Below are positions 50,170 to 60,173 of a stretch of DNA of 64,000 nucleotides, in pieces. The notes under the pieces were generated by a model. The model saw only the letters and a list, made by a program, of their open reading frames with translations. It did not search any database and was not told where the DNA came from. Origin of the DNA: Streptomyces sp. AM 2-1-1 (GTDB lineage: Bacteria > Actinomycetota > Actinomycetes > Streptomycetales > Streptomycetaceae); assembly GCF_029167645.1 (NCBI RefSeq), contig NZ_CP119147.1:620001-684000 (forward strand). The letters are read 5' to 3'. A program made the translations under genes and the position numbers. Numbering within the stretch: position 1 is the stretch's first letter; the number at the start of each line of letters is the position of its first letter.

Positions 50170-51071
50170 CGCCCTCGGGCGGTGGCACGCCCGCACCCGG
50201 CGGGACCATGGCCGTGGCCCCCTACCTCTACAACGGGTGGGGCAGTCCGCCGAGTCCGACGACCGTGATGAACGCGACCGGGGTGAAGTGGTTCACCCTG
50301 GCGTTCGTCCTCAGCAACGGCTACTGCAACCCGCAGTGGGACGGCTCGCGGGCGCTGGCCGGCGGCGTCGACCAGCAGACGATCAACACCGTGCGCGCGG
50401 CGGGTGGCGACGTCATCCCCTCGTTCGGCGGCTGGAGCGGCAACAAGCTGGAGAGTTCCTGCTCCAGCGCCGGTGAGCTGGCCGCCGCGTACCAGAAGGT
50501 CATCAACGCGTACGGCCTCAAGGCGATCGACATCGACATCGAGGCGGACGCCTACAGCAACGCGACCGTGCAGCAGCGCACGGTCGACGCCCTGAAGACC
50601 GTCCGGGCCAACAACCCGGGCATCAAGGTGTACGTCACCTTCGGTACGGGCCAGAGCGGTCCCGACGCGTCGCTGATCAACCGGGCCGCTTCCTCGGGGC
50701 TGACCGTCGACAGCTGGACGATCATGCCGTTCGACTTCGGCGGCGCCGGCCAGAACATGGGCACCCTCACCACCAGGGCGGCCGAGGGCCTGAAGAACGC
50801 GGTGAAGAGCGCCTACGGGTACTCCGACGACCAGACGTACCGGTCGATCGGCATCTCGTCGATGAACGGAGTCACCGACGACAACGAGACGGTGACGGTG
50901 GACGACTTCCGCGCCATCCTCGCCTACGCCCAGCAGCACCACCTGGCACGACTGACCTTCTGGTCGGTCAACCGCGACCGGCCGTGCACCGGGGGCGGGG
51001 CGGACACGTGCTCGAACGTCAGCCAGCAGGCGTGGGACTACACCCGCGTCTTCGCGCAGTACACGGGGTGA
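49674..51071 (+). CDS. Secreted GH18-like chitinase with N-terminal ricin-type lectin domain
   Basis: 465 residues. Signal peptide: [20 protein letters not shown] to ATAQAAA (about residue 40). Ricin B-type lectin (about 45-165) almost identical to that of the upstream GH16. Linker [11 protein letters not shown]18-like barrel (about 178-465): [80 protein letters not shown] and the active-site strand [14 protein letters not shown] with D-x-D-x-E, then [20 protein letters not shown]. This is the Streptomyces chitinase-like branch with SxGG-like SFGGWSG. GTG 49674 overlaps the previous stop, so both enzymes are coupled. Likely chitin or GlcNAc-containing glycan; the substrate is inferred. Confidence 0.85.
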   Translation: MSAPSAIRRRGLPFLALPAALLLAAGATLVSLPATAQAAATATGAITGIGGKCVDVAGAATANGTAVQLYDCNGSAAQQWSVNSDGTIRALGKCLDAKDAATADGTPLQLWDCNGTAAQKWAVPAAKDIVGIQSNKCVDATGNSSANGTRLQLWTCSGTANQKWTAPSGGGTPAPGGTMAVAPYLYNGWGSPPSPTTVMNATGVKWFTLAFVLSNGYCNPQWDGSRALAGGVDQQTINTVRAAGGDVIPSFGGWSGNKLESSCSSAGELAAAYQKVINAYGLKAIDIDIEADAYSNATVQQRTVDALKTVRANNPGIKVYVTFGTGQSGPDASLINRAASSGLTVDSWTIMPFDFGGAGQNMGTLTTRAAEGLKNAVKSAYGYSDDQTYRSIGISSMNGVTDDNETVTVDDFRAILAYAQQHHLARLTFWSVNRDRPCTGGGADTCSNVSQQAWDYTRVFAQYTG

Positions 51072-51297
51072 GCCGCCGCGCGGTGGCGGAGCCGGCGGAG
51101 GCCCGGCCACCGCGCTCGGGGGCGGACGGTGCCATGGAGGGAGGGCAGGGCGGAGCGCCGGTGACGGGGCTGATGCAATAGCGCGGGGACCGGCCCTCCC
51201 CGGAGCCGGGTCCGACCATGCCCACGGGATGGCCGGACCCGGCCCCGGGCCGCCCCCGCGCCGCACCACCCTGCCCAGCACCGGAGAGAACACGCGC

Positions 51298-52512
51298 ATG
51301 AAGATCGTCGACGCGAAGTTGGTCGTCACCAGTCCCGGCCGCAACTTCGTCACGCTGAAGCTGACGACCGACGAAGGGCTCACCGGGCTCGGCGACGCCA
51401 CGCTCAACGGCAGGGAACTCGCCGTCGTCAGCTACCTCGACGACCACGTACTGCCGCTGCTCGTCGGGCTCGACCCGCACCGCATCGAGGACACCTGGCA
51501 GTACCTGTACCGCGGTGCCTACTGGCGCCGCGGTCCCGTCACCATGGCCGCGCTGGCCGCCGTCGACGTGGCGCTCTGGGACATCAAGGCCAAGGCGGCG
51601 GGTCTCCCGCTCTACCAGCTCCTCGGCGGCGCGAGCCGTGACCGGGTCCGCGCCTACGGCCACGCCAACGGCGCCGGAGTCCCGGAACTCCTCGACTCCG
51701 TCCGGGCCCGCCTCGCCGAGGGATACCAAGCCGTCCGCATCCAGACCGGCGTCCCCGGGCTGAAGGCGGTGTACGGGGTGCACACCACCGACGAGCACGG
51801 GGCTGCCGTACTCCACCAGGGCGCCAGGCCGCTGGTGGAGGACTGGGACACCGATGCCTACCTGCGGCACGTCCCGGCCGTCTTCGAGGCGGTACGCGCG
51901 GAGTTCGGCGACGAACTGCCGCTGCTGCACGACGCGCACCACCGGCTCACCCCGATCCAGGCGGCGCGGCTCGGCAAGGACCTGGAGCCGTACCGCCCGT
52001 TCTGGCTGGAGGACTGCACACCGGCCGAGAACCAGGACGCCTTCCGTCTGATACGCCACCACACGACCACCCCGCTCGCCGTCGGCGAGGTGTTCAATTC
52101 CTTCCACGACTACCAGAGCCTGATCACCGAGCGGCTGATCGACTACGCGCGGTCGGCCGTCACGCACTTCGGCGGGGTCACCCCGCTGCGGAAGCTCTTC
52201 GACTTCGCCGCGCAGTACCAGATCAAGAGCGCGATGCACGGCCCCGAGGACATCTCCCCGGTCGGCATGGCGGCGGCGGTCCACCTCGATCTCGCCGTGC
52301 ACAACTTCGGCATCCAGGAGTACTCCGGGCACTCGGCGCTCACCGAAGAGGTGTTCCGGCACGCCTACACGTTCACCGACGGGCACCTGCACCCGGGCGA
52401 GGCCCCGGGGATCGGTGTGGAGCTCGACGAGGAACTGGCCGCCGCCCACCCGTACGCGCGCGCCTATCTGCCGGTCAACCGCCTCCAGGACGGCACCGTC
52501 CACGACTGGTGA
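51298..52512 (+). CDS. manD: D-mannonate dehydratase (ManD, enolase superfamily)
   Basis: 404 residues, exactly the size of ManD. It would dehydrate D-mannonate to 2-keto-3-deoxy-D-gluconate in uronic acid breakdown, in the cytoplasm. Seen: [60 protein letters not shown], the general acid/base region VRIQTGVPG, metal-ligand strands [26 protein letters not shown] and [12 protein letters not shown], and [20 protein letters not shown]. Arg/Asp/Glu order is right for ManD; the enzyme subgroup includes proteins with little activity. Start ATG 51298 with GGAGAG before it. No other uronate genes are adjacent, but the DUF2264/dehydrogenase operon at 28.6-35.1 kb might supply substrate. Confidence 0.88.
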   Translation: MKIVDAKLVVTSPGRNFVTLKLTTDEGLTGLGDATLNGRELAVVSYLDDHVLPLLVGLDPHRIEDTWQYLYRGAYWRRGPVTMAALAAVDVALWDIKAKAAGLPLYQLLGGASRDRVRAYGHANGAGVPELLDSVRARLAEGYQAVRIQTGVPGLKAVYGVHTTDEHGAAVLHQGARPLVEDWDTDAYLRHVPAVFEAVRAEFGDELPLLHDAHHRLTPIQAARLGKDLEPYRPFWLEDCTPAENQDAFRLIRHHTTTPLAVGEVFNSFHDYQSLITERLIDYARSAVTHFGGVTPLRKLFDFAAQYQIKSAMHGPEDISPVGMAAAVHLDLAVHNFGIQEYSGHSALTEEVFRHAYTFTDGHLHPGEAPGIGVELDEELAAAHPYARAYLPVNRLQDGTVHDW

Positions 52513-52593
52513 GCCCCGCACGCCGACGCCCCGCACCCTGACACCCCGCGCCCGGGGCCGCGGCCCCTCGGGACCGTCCCCGCGCCGCCCCGC

Positions 52594-52634
52594 ATGCCCC
52601 GGACCCCCGCGCCCGTTCGCGCGGTCCGGGGCAT
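52594..52634 (+). terminator. Terminator hairpin after manD
   Basis: 12-bp stem ATGCCCCGGACC (52594-52605) against 52623-52634, with additional GC pairs inside. 81 bp after the manD stop. No T-run. Confidence 0.7.
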
Positions 52635-52694
52635 ACGCGCTCCGCACGGCCTTCCCGCCCGGCCCGCCTCTTCTCGCCGCTCCCGCCTGGAGTC

Positions 52695-52710
52695 TTGCGC
52701 AAAAACGCAA
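52695..52710. promoter_or_regulatory. Candidate LacI-type operator upstream of the large secreted protein
   Basis: TTGCG (52695-52699) and CGCAA (52706-52710) around CAAAAA. The half-sites match those in the palindrome before the LacI gene (ACGCAAG / CTTGCGT). Two further TTGCGG and TTGCAT stretches lie at about 52724 and 52736. It is about 270 bp before the gene at 52976, which has no other obvious regulatory site. The rest of 52635-52975 shows nothing else. Confidence 0.45.
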
Positions 52711-52975
52711 CTGGCTTCCATCGCTTGCGGAGAACTTGCATTTTCTGACAGCACGCGCGAAAGCCCCTGTTCCGCCGCCGTATCGCTCTTTCCCGGCGCG
52801 TCGGCACGGTAATTGACGCGTGCGGGACCGGTAGACGAGCCTCCAGATATCTGCAACTCTCTGACCGCTCCTCGCAAACGACGTAGTGCACTACGCATAA
52901 ATCTAATCCTCCCTGCCACATCGACTGAGCCGCGCCTCGCCGCCGTCAGGGCGCGAGGCCGAGGATCGGGGATCC

Positions 52976-55900
52976 ATGAGAGCGAAACGCTGGAGAGCGC
53001 GCGGTCTCTCCGCAATGGTCGTCACCAGCCTGCTGACCGTCGGATGGCCCGCGCTGACCGCCGCTGCGGCGTCCGGGCCCGGCGCGGCCTCGGGCCCGCA
53101 GGCCAGGGCGAGCAGTGCGCAGACGAAGAACGCCGCCGGTGGTGTCACCGACGGCGACCAGAGCACCTACTGGCAGAGTTCGGGAGGCGAACTCCCCCAG
53201 TGGGTGCAGACCGACCTGGGCTCCACCGTCCGGACGGACGGCGTGGTCCTCAAGCTCCCCGCCGGATGGGCGAGCCGCACGCAGACCCTCGCCGTCCAGG
53301 GCAGCGCCGACGGCACCTCCTTCACCACGCTGAAGACCTCCGCGACCTACACCTTCAGTCCCGGGCGGGCCAACGCGGTTACCGTGAACTACCCGGCCAC
53401 CCGAGCGCGTTACGTGAGGATCGCCGTCACGGACAACTCCGTCGCCGACGCCGCCCAGCTCTCCGAGCTGGAGGTGAAGCTCGCCGGTGAGTCCTCGGTG
53501 AACCTGGCGAGCGGACGCACCCTGACGGAGAGCAGCCACACCGACGTCTATCCGGCGTCCAACGCCAACGACGGGAACCGGTCCACCTACTGGGAGAGCG
53601 CCAACAACGCCTTCCCGCAGTGGATCCAGGCGGACCTCGGCTCCGCGGTCCAGGTGAACCGGGTCGTCCTGCGGCTGCCGGACAGCTGGGGGCCGCGCAG
53701 CCAGACGCTGAAGATCCAGGGGAGCGCGAACGGCACGGCCTTCACCGACCTGACCGCCTCCCGGGCGTACGCCTTCGACGCGGCGGGCGGCCAGTCGGCG
53801 GCGCTCTCGTTCGACGCGACCACCACCCGTTACGTCCGCGCCCTGTTCACCGCGAACAGCGTGCAACCCGGCGCGCAGCTGTCCGAGTTCGAGGTCTACG
53901 GCCCCGACACGGGTGACACGCAGGCACCGTCCGCGCCGGCCGGCCTCGTCCTCACCGAGCCCGCGAGCGGTCAGATCAGGCTGTCCTGGAACGCCTCGAC
54001 CGACAACACGGGGGTCACCGGCTACGACGTCTACGCCAACAACGCCCTGCTGACCAGCGTCGCGGGCGGGGTGACCACCTTCACCGACAACCGGCCCGCC
54101 AACCAGACCGTCTCGTACTACGTACGGGCCAAGGACGCGGCCGGGAACCAGTCGGGCAACAGCAACACCGTCACCCGGCAGGCAGGCACCGGGGACACCA
54201 CGGCGCCGACGGCCCCCTCCGGGCTGGCGCTCAGCGAGCCGGCGAGCGGCCAGGTCAAGCTGGTCTGGAACGCCTCGGCCGACAACACCGGGGTCACCGG
54301 GTACGACGTCTACGCCAACAACACCCTGCGGGGCAGCGTGGGCGGCTCGGTGACCACCTACACCGACACGCAGCCCGCCTCCGCGACGGTCACCTACGTG
54401 GTCCGGGCGAAGGACGCGGCCGGCAACCAGTCCACCGCGAGCAACTCCGTGACGCGGAACGGGTCGGGAACCGCGGGATCCAACCTCGCGGTCTCCAAGC
54501 CGATCAGCGCGTCCTCGGTGGTGCACACCTACGTCGCGACGAACGCCAACGACAACGACGTGACGACGTACTGGGAAGGTGCGGAGGGAAGCTACCCCGG
54601 CACCCTGACGGTGAAGCTCGGTTCCAACGCCGACCTCAGCTCCCTGGTGCTGAAGCTCAATCCGGACAGCGCGTGGTCGGCACGGAACCAGACCGTCGAG
54701 GTGCTCGGCCGGGAGCAGAGCGCGACCTCCTTCACCACCCTGGTGGCCGCGAGGAGTTACGCGTTCTCCCCGGCGAGCGGGAACAGCGTCACCGTGCCCG
54801 TGTCCGGCCGTGTCGCGGACGTGCAGCTGAAGTTCACCGCCAACTCGGGCTCGTCGGCCGGGCAGGTGGCCGAGTTCCAGGTCATCGGGGTGCCGGCGCC
54901 GAACCCGGATCTCGAAGTCACCGGGGTGACGGCCTCGCCGTCCGCGCCGGTGGAGTCGGACACGATCACCCTCGGCGCGACCGTGCGCAACACCGGCGCG
55001 GTCGCGTCGCCCGCCACCAAGGTGGATCTGCTCCTCGGGGGGTCCAAGGCGGCCACCGCGTCCCTCGGCGCCCTGGCCGCCGGCGCGCAGACCACCGTCA
55101 GCGCCTCCGTCGGTACGCGTGAGGCGGGGAGTTACCCGCTGGGCGCGGTCGTGGACCCGGCGGGCCAGGTCATCGAGCAGAACGAGACCAACAACACCTA
55201 CAACCGGACCGATCCCCTCGTGGTGAAGCCGGTCGCCAGCTCCGACCTGGTCGCCGCGGTGAACACCTCGCCCTCCAGCCCTTCGGCCGGTGACGCGGTG
55301 ACCTTCGACGTGGCGATCAAGAATCAGGGATCGGTCGCCTCGGCGGGCGGGAGCCACGGGGTGACCCTCGCCGTGGTCGACTCCGCCAACGCGACCGTGA
55401 AGACCCTGACGGGCGCGTTCACCGGCACCATCGCGGCCGGAGCGACCGCGGCGCCGGTGAGGCTCGGCCCGTGGACGGCAGCCGACGGCTCGTTCACGGT
55501 GAGGGTGACGCTCGCCGACGACGCCAACGAACTGCCGGTGAAGCGGACGAACAACGTCTCCACCCAGCCGCTCTTCGTCGGGCGCGGTGCCGACATGCCG
55601 TACGACATGTACGAGGCGGAGGACGCCACGGCGGGCGGCGGCGCGCAGGTGGTCGGTCCCAACCGCACGGTGGGCGACATCGCCGGCGAGGCCTCCGGCC
55701 GCAAGGCCGTGAACCTGGACGCGACCGGTGAGTACGTCGAGTTCACCACCCGTGCGGCCACCAACACCCTGGTGACCCGGTTCTCCCTCCCGGACGCCCC
55801 GGGCGGCGGTGGCATCGACTCCACGATCGACGTCTACGTCAACGGTGTCCTGAAGAAGGCGTTCCCGCTGACCTCCCGGTACGCCTGGCTGTACGGCGCC

Positions 55901-57262
55901 GAGGCGGGCCCCGGCAACTCCCCCTCGGCGGGCGCGCCCCGGCACATCTACGACGAGGCGCACCTCCTGCTCGGCGAGACCGTTCCGGCCGGAGCCAGGA
56001 TCCGGCTGCAGAAGGACGCCGCCAACACCTCCACCTACGCGATCGACTTCGTGAGCCTGGAGCAGGCGACGGCCGTCGCCAACCCCGACCCGGCGGCGTA
56101 CGCGGTGCCCGCCGGATTCTCCCATCAGGACGTCCAGAACGCTCTGGACCGGGTGCGGATGGACACCACCGGGAAGCTGGTCGGCGTCTACCTGCCGGCG
56201 GGCGACTACCAGACCTCGTCCAAGTTCCAGGTGTACGGGAAGGCGGTGAAGGTCGTCGGCGCGGGTCCGTGGTTCGCGAGGTTCCAGGCGCCGGCCGGGC
56301 AGGAGAACACCGACGTCGGATTCCGTGCGGACGCGACCGCGAAGGGGTCGTCGTTCGCGGGGTTCGCCTACTTCGGCAACTACACCTCGCGGATCGACGG
56401 TCCGGGCAAGGTGTTCGACTTCGCGGGCGTCTCGGACATCGTGATCGACGACGTGTGGGTCGAGCACATGGTGTGCCTGTACTGGGGCGCCAACACGGAC
56501 CGGATGACCATCAAGAACTCCCGCATCCGGGACATGTTCGCCGACGGCATCAACATGACCAACGGTTCCACCGACAACCTGGTCTCCAACAACGAGGCCC
56601 GGGCCACCGGTGACGACAGCTTCGCGCTCTTCTCCGCGATCGACGCCGGCGGGGCGGACATGAAGAACAACGTCTTCGAGAACCTGACGTCGCTCCTCAC
56701 CTGGCGGGCCGCGGGCGTCGCGGTGTACGGCGGCTACGACAACACCTTCCGCAACCTCCGGATCGCGGACACCCTCGTCTACGCGGGCATCACCATCTCC
56801 TCGCTGGACTTCGGGTACCCGATGAACGGTTTCGGCACCGGGCCCACCGCTCTGGAGAACATCTCCCTGGTCCGGACCGGTGGCCACTTCTGGGGGTCGC
56901 AGACCTTCCCGGCCATCTGGGTGTTCTCCGCCTCGAAGGTGTTCCAGGGCATCAGGGTCAGCCACGTGGACATCGTGGACCCGACCTACAGCGGGGTGAT
57001 GTTCCAGACGAACTACGTGGGTGGTCAGCCGCAGTTCCCGATCAAGGACACGGTCTTCACCGACGTGTCGATCTCGGGAGCCCGCAAGAGCGGGGACGCG
57101 TTCGACGCGAAGTCCGGCTTCGGGCTCTGGGCGAACGAGCTCCCGGAATCCGGGCAGGGGCCCGCGGTCGGTGAGGTCACCTTCAACGGCCTGCGGTTCT
57201 CGAACAACGCGGTGGACATCCGGAACACCACCTCCACCTTCAAGATCAACGTGAATCCGTAG
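52976..57262 (+). CDS. Very large secreted multidomain glycan-active protein with beta-helix domain (GH87-like)
   Basis: 1428 residues, extracellular. Signal peptide MRAKRWRARGLSAMVVTSLL to ALTAAAA (about 1-32). Domains: discoidin/F5-8C modules at about 40-168 (GGVTDGDQSTYWQSSGGELP), 175-308 (NANDGNRSTYWESANNAFPQ) and 500-640 (NANDNDVTTYWEGAEGSYPG); two fibronectin type III modules at about 315-400 and 410-495; CARDB-like modules at about 645-750 and 755-870; a CBM6-like region (about 880-1040, YEAEDATAGGGAQVVGPNRT). The last 390 residues form a right-handed beta-helix with DDVWVEHMVCLYWGANTDRM, DGINMTNGSTDNLVSNNEAR and GDDSFALFSAIDAGGADMKN. This resembles GH87 alpha-1,3-glucanases (mycodextranases). 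Conserved DD and D residues fit catalysis. ATG 52976; enzyme class is my reading. Confidence 0.7.
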   Translation: MRAKRWRARGLSAMVVTSLLTVGWPALTAAAASGPGAASGPQARASSAQTKNAAGGVTDGDQSTYWQSSGGELPQWVQTDLGSTVRTDGVVLKLPAGWASRTQTLAVQGSADGTSFTTLKTSATYTFSPGRANAVTVNYPATRARYVRIAVTDNSVADAAQLSELEVKLAGESSVNLASGRTLTESSHTDVYPASNANDGNRSTYWESANNAFPQWIQADLGSAVQVNRVVLRLPDSWGPRSQTLKIQGSANGTAFTDLTASRAYAFDAAGGQSAALSFDATTTRYVRALFTANSVQPGAQLSEFEVYGPDTGDTQAPSAPAGLVLTEPASGQIRLSWNASTDNTGVTGYDVYANNALLTSVAGGVTTFTDNRPANQTVSYYVRAKDAAGNQSGNSNTVTRQAGTGDTTAPTAPSGLALSEPASGQVKLVWNASADNTGVTGYDVYANNTLRGSVGGSVTTYTDTQPASATVTYVVRAKDAAGNQSTASNSVTRNGSGTAGSNLAVSKPISASSVVHTYVATNANDNDVTTYWEGAEGSYPGTLTVKLGSNADLSSLVLKLNPDSAWSARNQTVEVLGREQSATSFTTLVAARSYAFSPASGNSVTVPVSGRVADVQLKFTANSGSSAGQVAEFQVIGVPAPNPDLEVTGVTASPSAPVESDTITLGATVRNTGAVASPATKVDLLLGGSKAATASLGALAAGAQTTVSASVGTREAGSYPLGAVVDPAGQVIEQNETNNTYNRTDPLVVKPVASSDLVAAVNTSPSSPSAGDAVTFDVAIKNQGSVASAGGSHGVTLAVVDSANATVKTLTGAFTGTIAAGATAAPVRLGPWTAADGSFTVRVTLADDANELPVKRTNNVSTQPLFVGRGADMPYDMYEAEDATAGGGAQVVGPNRTVGDIAGEASGRKAVNLDATGEYVEFTTRAATNTLVTRFSLPDAPGGGGIDSTIDVYVNGVLKKAFPLTSRYAWLYGAEAGPGNSPSAGAPRHIYDEAHLLLGETVPAGARIRLQKDAANTSTYAIDFVSLEQATAVANPDPAAYAVPAGFSHQDVQNALDRVRMDTTGKLVGVYLPAGDYQTSSKFQVYGKAVKVVGAGPWFARFQAPAGQENTDVGFRADATAKGSSFAGFAYFGNYTSRIDGPGKVFDFAGVSDIVIDDVWVEHMVCLYWGANTDRMTIKNSRIRDMFADGINMTNGSTDNLVSNNEARATGDDSFALFSAIDAGGADMKNNVFENLTSLLTWRAAGVAVYGGYDNTFRNLRIADTLVYAGITISSLDFGYPMNGFGTGPTALENISLVRTGGHFWGSQTFPAIWVFSASKVFQGIRVSHVDIVDPTYSGVMFQTNYVGGQPQFPIKDTVFTDVSISGARKSGDAFDAKSGFGLWANELPESGQGPAVGEVTFNGLRFSNNAVDIRNTTSTFKINVNP

Positions 57263-57335
57263 GGAGGATCCCAGGGGGCGCGGCGGGGCGGAGGCCGCCC
57301 CGCCGCGACGGCCTCCACGACGGCCTCCACCACTG

Positions 57336-57361
57336 ACGCAAGCTGCTTGCGCAGCTTGCGT
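57336..57361. promoter_or_regulatory. LacI operator before the LacI-type gene
   Basis: ACGCAAGCTGC (57336-57346) and GCAGCTTGCGT (57351-57361), perfect 11-bp arms around TTGC, 13 bp before the LacI start. A further CTTGCGT follows at 57366-57372. Typical autoregulatory site for a Streptomyces sugar LacI protein. Confidence 0.85.
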
Positions 57362-57374
57362 TAGTCTTGCGTCC

Positions 57375-58382
57375 ATGACGCGAAGACTTGCTCAGGTGGC
57401 ACAGAAGGTGGGGGTCAGCGAGGCCACGGTCAGCCGGGTCCTCAACGGCAAGCCCGGAGTCTCCCAGGCGACCCGGCAGTCGGTGCTCACCGCCCTGGAC
57501 GTCCTGGGCTACGAGCGGCCGACCCAGCTCCGCGGCGAACGGGCGCGGCTGGTGGGGCTCGTCCTGCCCGAACTCCAGAACCCGATCTTCCCGGCCTTCG
57601 CGGAGGTCATCGGCGGGGCGCTGGCCCAGCAGGGCCTCACGCCCGTCCTCTGCACGCAGACCAAGGGGGGCGTCTCCGAGGCCGACTACGTGGACCTCCT
57701 GCTCCAGCAGCAGGTCTCCGGGGTGGTCTTCGCCGGCGGACTCTTCGCCCAGGCGGACGCGGAGCACGAGCACTACCGGCGCCTCGCGGAGCGCAGGATT
57801 CCGGTGGTGCTGATCAACGCCCCCATAGAGAACCTCGATTTTCCCTGCATCTCCTGCGACGACGGCGTGGCCGTGGAGCAGGCCTGGCGCCATCTGACGT
57901 CGCTGGGACACGGGACGATCGGCCTGGTACTGGGGCCGGCCGACCACATCCCCTCGCGGCGCAAGCTGGCGGCCGCCCAGGCGCTGGCACGGGCCAACGG
58001 GGGTGAGCTGGCGCCGGAGTTCGTCGAGCGGACCATGTTCTCTCTGGAGGGCGGACAGGCGGCCGCCGCGCGGCTGCTGGACCGGGGCGCCACGGGCATC
58101 ATCTGCGCCAGCGACCCGCTCGCCCTCGGCGCGGTGCGGGCGGCGCGCCGGCGCGGGATCGCCGTGCCGGACGGGGTGTCGGTGGTCGGCTACGACGACT
58201 CCGCCTTCATGAACTGCACGGAGCCGCCCCTGACGACCGTGCGCCAGCCCATCGAGGCCATGGGGCGGGCCGCCGTCGACCTGCTGACCGCCCAGATCCG
58301 GGGCGGCGAGGTACACCCCGGCGAACTCCTCTTCGAGCCCGAGCTGGTGGTGCGCGGCTCGACCGCCAAGGCTCCGCGCTAG
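57375..58382 (+). CDS. LacI-family transcriptional regulator
   Basis: 335 residues. N-terminal HTH (about 1-50): RLAQVAQKVGVSEATVSRVL then NGKPGVSQATRQSVL and the hinge ALDVLGYERP. The effector domain (about 60-330) has VGLVLPELQNPIFPAFAEVI, VVFAGGLFAQADAEHEHYRR, CISCDDGVAVEQAWRHLTSL, GHGTIGLVLGP, GIICASDPLALGAVRAARRR and GIAVPDGVSVVGYDDSAFMN. LacI repressors of this type bind a sugar that releases them from operators in sugar operons. The 26-bp palindrome precedes its start at 57375, which has no ribosome binding site, so a leaderless transcript or an unusually weak start is possible. It lies between the large secreted protein and the ABC operon and likely controls both. Confidence 0.92.
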   Translation: MTRRLAQVAQKVGVSEATVSRVLNGKPGVSQATRQSVLTALDVLGYERPTQLRGERARLVGLVLPELQNPIFPAFAEVIGGALAQQGLTPVLCTQTKGGVSEADYVDLLLQQQVSGVVFAGGLFAQADAEHEHYRRLAERRIPVVLINAPIENLDFPCISCDDGVAVEQAWRHLTSLGHGTIGLVLGPADHIPSRRKLAAAQALARANGGELAPEFVERTMFSLEGGQAAAARLLDRGATGIICASDPLALGAVRAARRRGIAVPDGVSVVGYDDSAFMNCTEPPLTTVRQPIEAMGRAAVDLLTAQIRGGEVHPGELLFEPELVVRGSTAKAPR

Positions 58383-58405
58383 CGGCGCCGGCCCAGGCAC
58401 CACGG

Positions 58406-58450
58406 ACGCCGCGGTTCCCCGCCCCCTCCCGGGGCTGGGAACCGCGGCGT
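58406..58450 (+). terminator. Terminator hairpin after the LacI gene
   Basis: Stem ACGCCGCGGTTCCC (58406-58419) against 58437-58450, 14 bp perfect, with CCCC/GGGG able to pair in the loop. Followed by TTCTG. It is 24 bp after the stop. Confidence 0.8.
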
Positions 58451-58655
58451 TCTGCGTACCGCGTCCGACGGCGCTTCGCAGCCGTCCGTCCGGACGACCC
58501 ACCGTCCGCCTCACCACCATTCATTCATCTGTCAAACAATTACGAGATCGGCGCTAGATATTGCGCCCTTCTGTTCCCGGTGGTTGAGTGTGCGGCGCCC
58601 CACAACGCATCGGCGGTGGGGCGACGTCCACGTACCCGCCCGAGGGGGACCACCC

Positions 58656-60083
58656 ATGAGTAGAGCCGCGTACCGCCGTAGAAGCCGCGCAGGCGCGGTC
58701 GCCCTTGTCTCCGCGCTGGCGCTCACCGCGCTCGCGGCCTGTGGCACGAGCAGCAGCAGCGACGACGGCAGCGGTGACCAGGCGAAGGGCAGTGGAAGTG
58801 GGTCGTCGGACCCCGCCGCCCCGCTGGACCCCAAGACCAAGGTGACGATCACCATCGACTGCATGCCGCCCACGGCGAAGGCGGCCGAACTGAAGGAGTG
58901 GAAGGAGGACGTCGCCGAGTTCAACAAGACCTACCCGAACGTCACCGTCGAGGGGCGCTCCACCGCCGGCCAGTGCCTGGAGCCTCCGCGCTTCACGGCG
59001 ATGCTGAAGGCGAAGTCCCAGCCGGACGTGTTCTACACCTACTTCACCGACCTGCCGCAGGTGCTCGACAACGACGGCGCCGAGGACATCACCGCGTACG
59101 TCAACGACAAGAGCGTCCCCGCCCTGGCCGACATCGACCCGAACGTCCTCGACTCGCTGAAGCAGGACGGCAAGTTGTACGGGCTGCCCACCAGCAACTA
59201 CACCATGGGCCTGCTCGTCAACCGCAAGCTCTTCCAGCAGGCCGGCCTGGACCCCGACGCGCCGCCGCGCACCTGGCAGGAGGTCCGCGCCGCCGCGAAG
59301 AAGATCGCGGGGCTGGGCAAGGGCATCTCGGGCTTCGGCGAGTACAGCGCCGGCAACACGGGCGGCTGGCACTTCACCGCGCAGATGTACAGCATCGGCG
59401 GCGAGGTCGTCGACGCGAGCGGCACCAAGGCGGCCTTCAACAACGAGCTCGGCAAGCAGGTCGCCGAGAACATCAAGGCCATGCGCTGGCAGGACGACAG
59501 CATGGGCAAGACGCAGTTGCTGAAGTGGGGCGACCTGCAGAAGCAGATCGCCACCGACAAGCTCGGCATGTTCCTCGCGGCGCCGGACGACATCGCCTAC
59601 ATGGTGCAGCAACTCGGAGCCTCCTACGAGAACTTCGGCATGGGCCCGATCCCCGGCGAGAAGAACACCCTGGCCGGCGGCAACAACTACATGATCAAGA
59701 AGGGGATTTCGGCCGACAAGATAAAGGCCGCCGTCGCCTGGCTCAACTTCAAGAACCTCACCGTCGGCAAGGGACAGTTCGACTGGGAGCGCACCAAGGC
59801 CGACAAGCTGCCCGTCGGCGTTCCCCAGCCGAACTTCTGGCTGAACGGGTCCAAGGCCGAGGACGACGCCGCGCGCACCCGGTTCGCCACCATGCCGGTC
59901 GCCAACTTCAAGACCTTCGTGGACAACCCGGTGGCGGGCAAGGCCGAGCCGCCGAAGGCCCAGGAGATCTACAAGGTCCTGGACAACGTGATGTCCGGCC
60001 TCCTCACCAACAAGGACGCCGACGTCGACAAGCTGCTCTCCACCGCGGAGAAGCAGGTCGACCAGGTCCTGGCCAACCAGTAA
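58656..60083 (+). CDS. Sugar ABC transporter substrate-binding lipoprotein
   Basis: 475 residues, family 1 extracellular binding protein, likely binding an alpha-glucan oligosaccharide. Signal and lipobox: RRRSRAGAVALVSALALTAL then AACG (Cys about residue 29). Mature domain: VTITIDCMPPTAKAAELKEW, EFNKTYPNVTVEGRS, FYTYFTDLPQVLDNDGAEDI, GKLYGLPTSNYTMGLLVNRK, DPDAPPRTWQEVRAAAKKIA, TDKLGMFLAAPDDIAYMVQQ and FGMGPIPGEKNTLAGGNNYM, the last two being the family signature. GAGGGGGA precedes ATG 58656. Operon with two permeases and the GH13 enzyme; control by the LacI protein is inferred from position. Confidence 0.9.
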   Translation: MSRAAYRRRSRAGAVALVSALALTALAACGTSSSSDDGSGDQAKGSGSGSSDPAAPLDPKTKVTITIDCMPPTAKAAELKEWKEDVAEFNKTYPNVTVEGRSTAGQCLEPPRFTAMLKAKSQPDVFYTYFTDLPQVLDNDGAEDITAYVNDKSVPALADIDPNVLDSLKQDGKLYGLPTSNYTMGLLVNRKLFQQAGLDPDAPPRTWQEVRAAAKKIAGLGKGISGFGEYSAGNTGGWHFTAQMYSIGGEVVDASGTKAAFNNELGKQVAENIKAMRWQDDSMGKTQLLKWGDLQKQIATDKLGMFLAAPDDIAYMVQQLGASYENFGMGPIPGEKNTLAGGNNYMIKKGISADKIKAAVAWLNFKNLTVGKGQFDWERTKADKLPVGVPQPNFWLNGSKAEDDAARTRFATMPVANFKTFVDNPVAGKAEPPKAQEIYKVLDNVMSGLLTNKDADVDKLLSTAEKQVDQVLANQ

Positions 60084-60173
60084 CCGGGCGAAGGGGGCCG
60101 GTCCCGCCGGCCCCCGCGCCTCGTCCGATCCCGGACCGAGTTCCGGCACTTCTGCACCGAGGAGGCGGCGACG

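Noticed and set aside
52946..57376. A 1476-codon open frame on the minus strand opposite the large secreted protein
   Set aside because: It is an antisense shadow of high-G+C codons; the plus-strand frame has a signal peptide and clear domains, while the minus frame is His/Val/Arg/Gly-rich without motifs.
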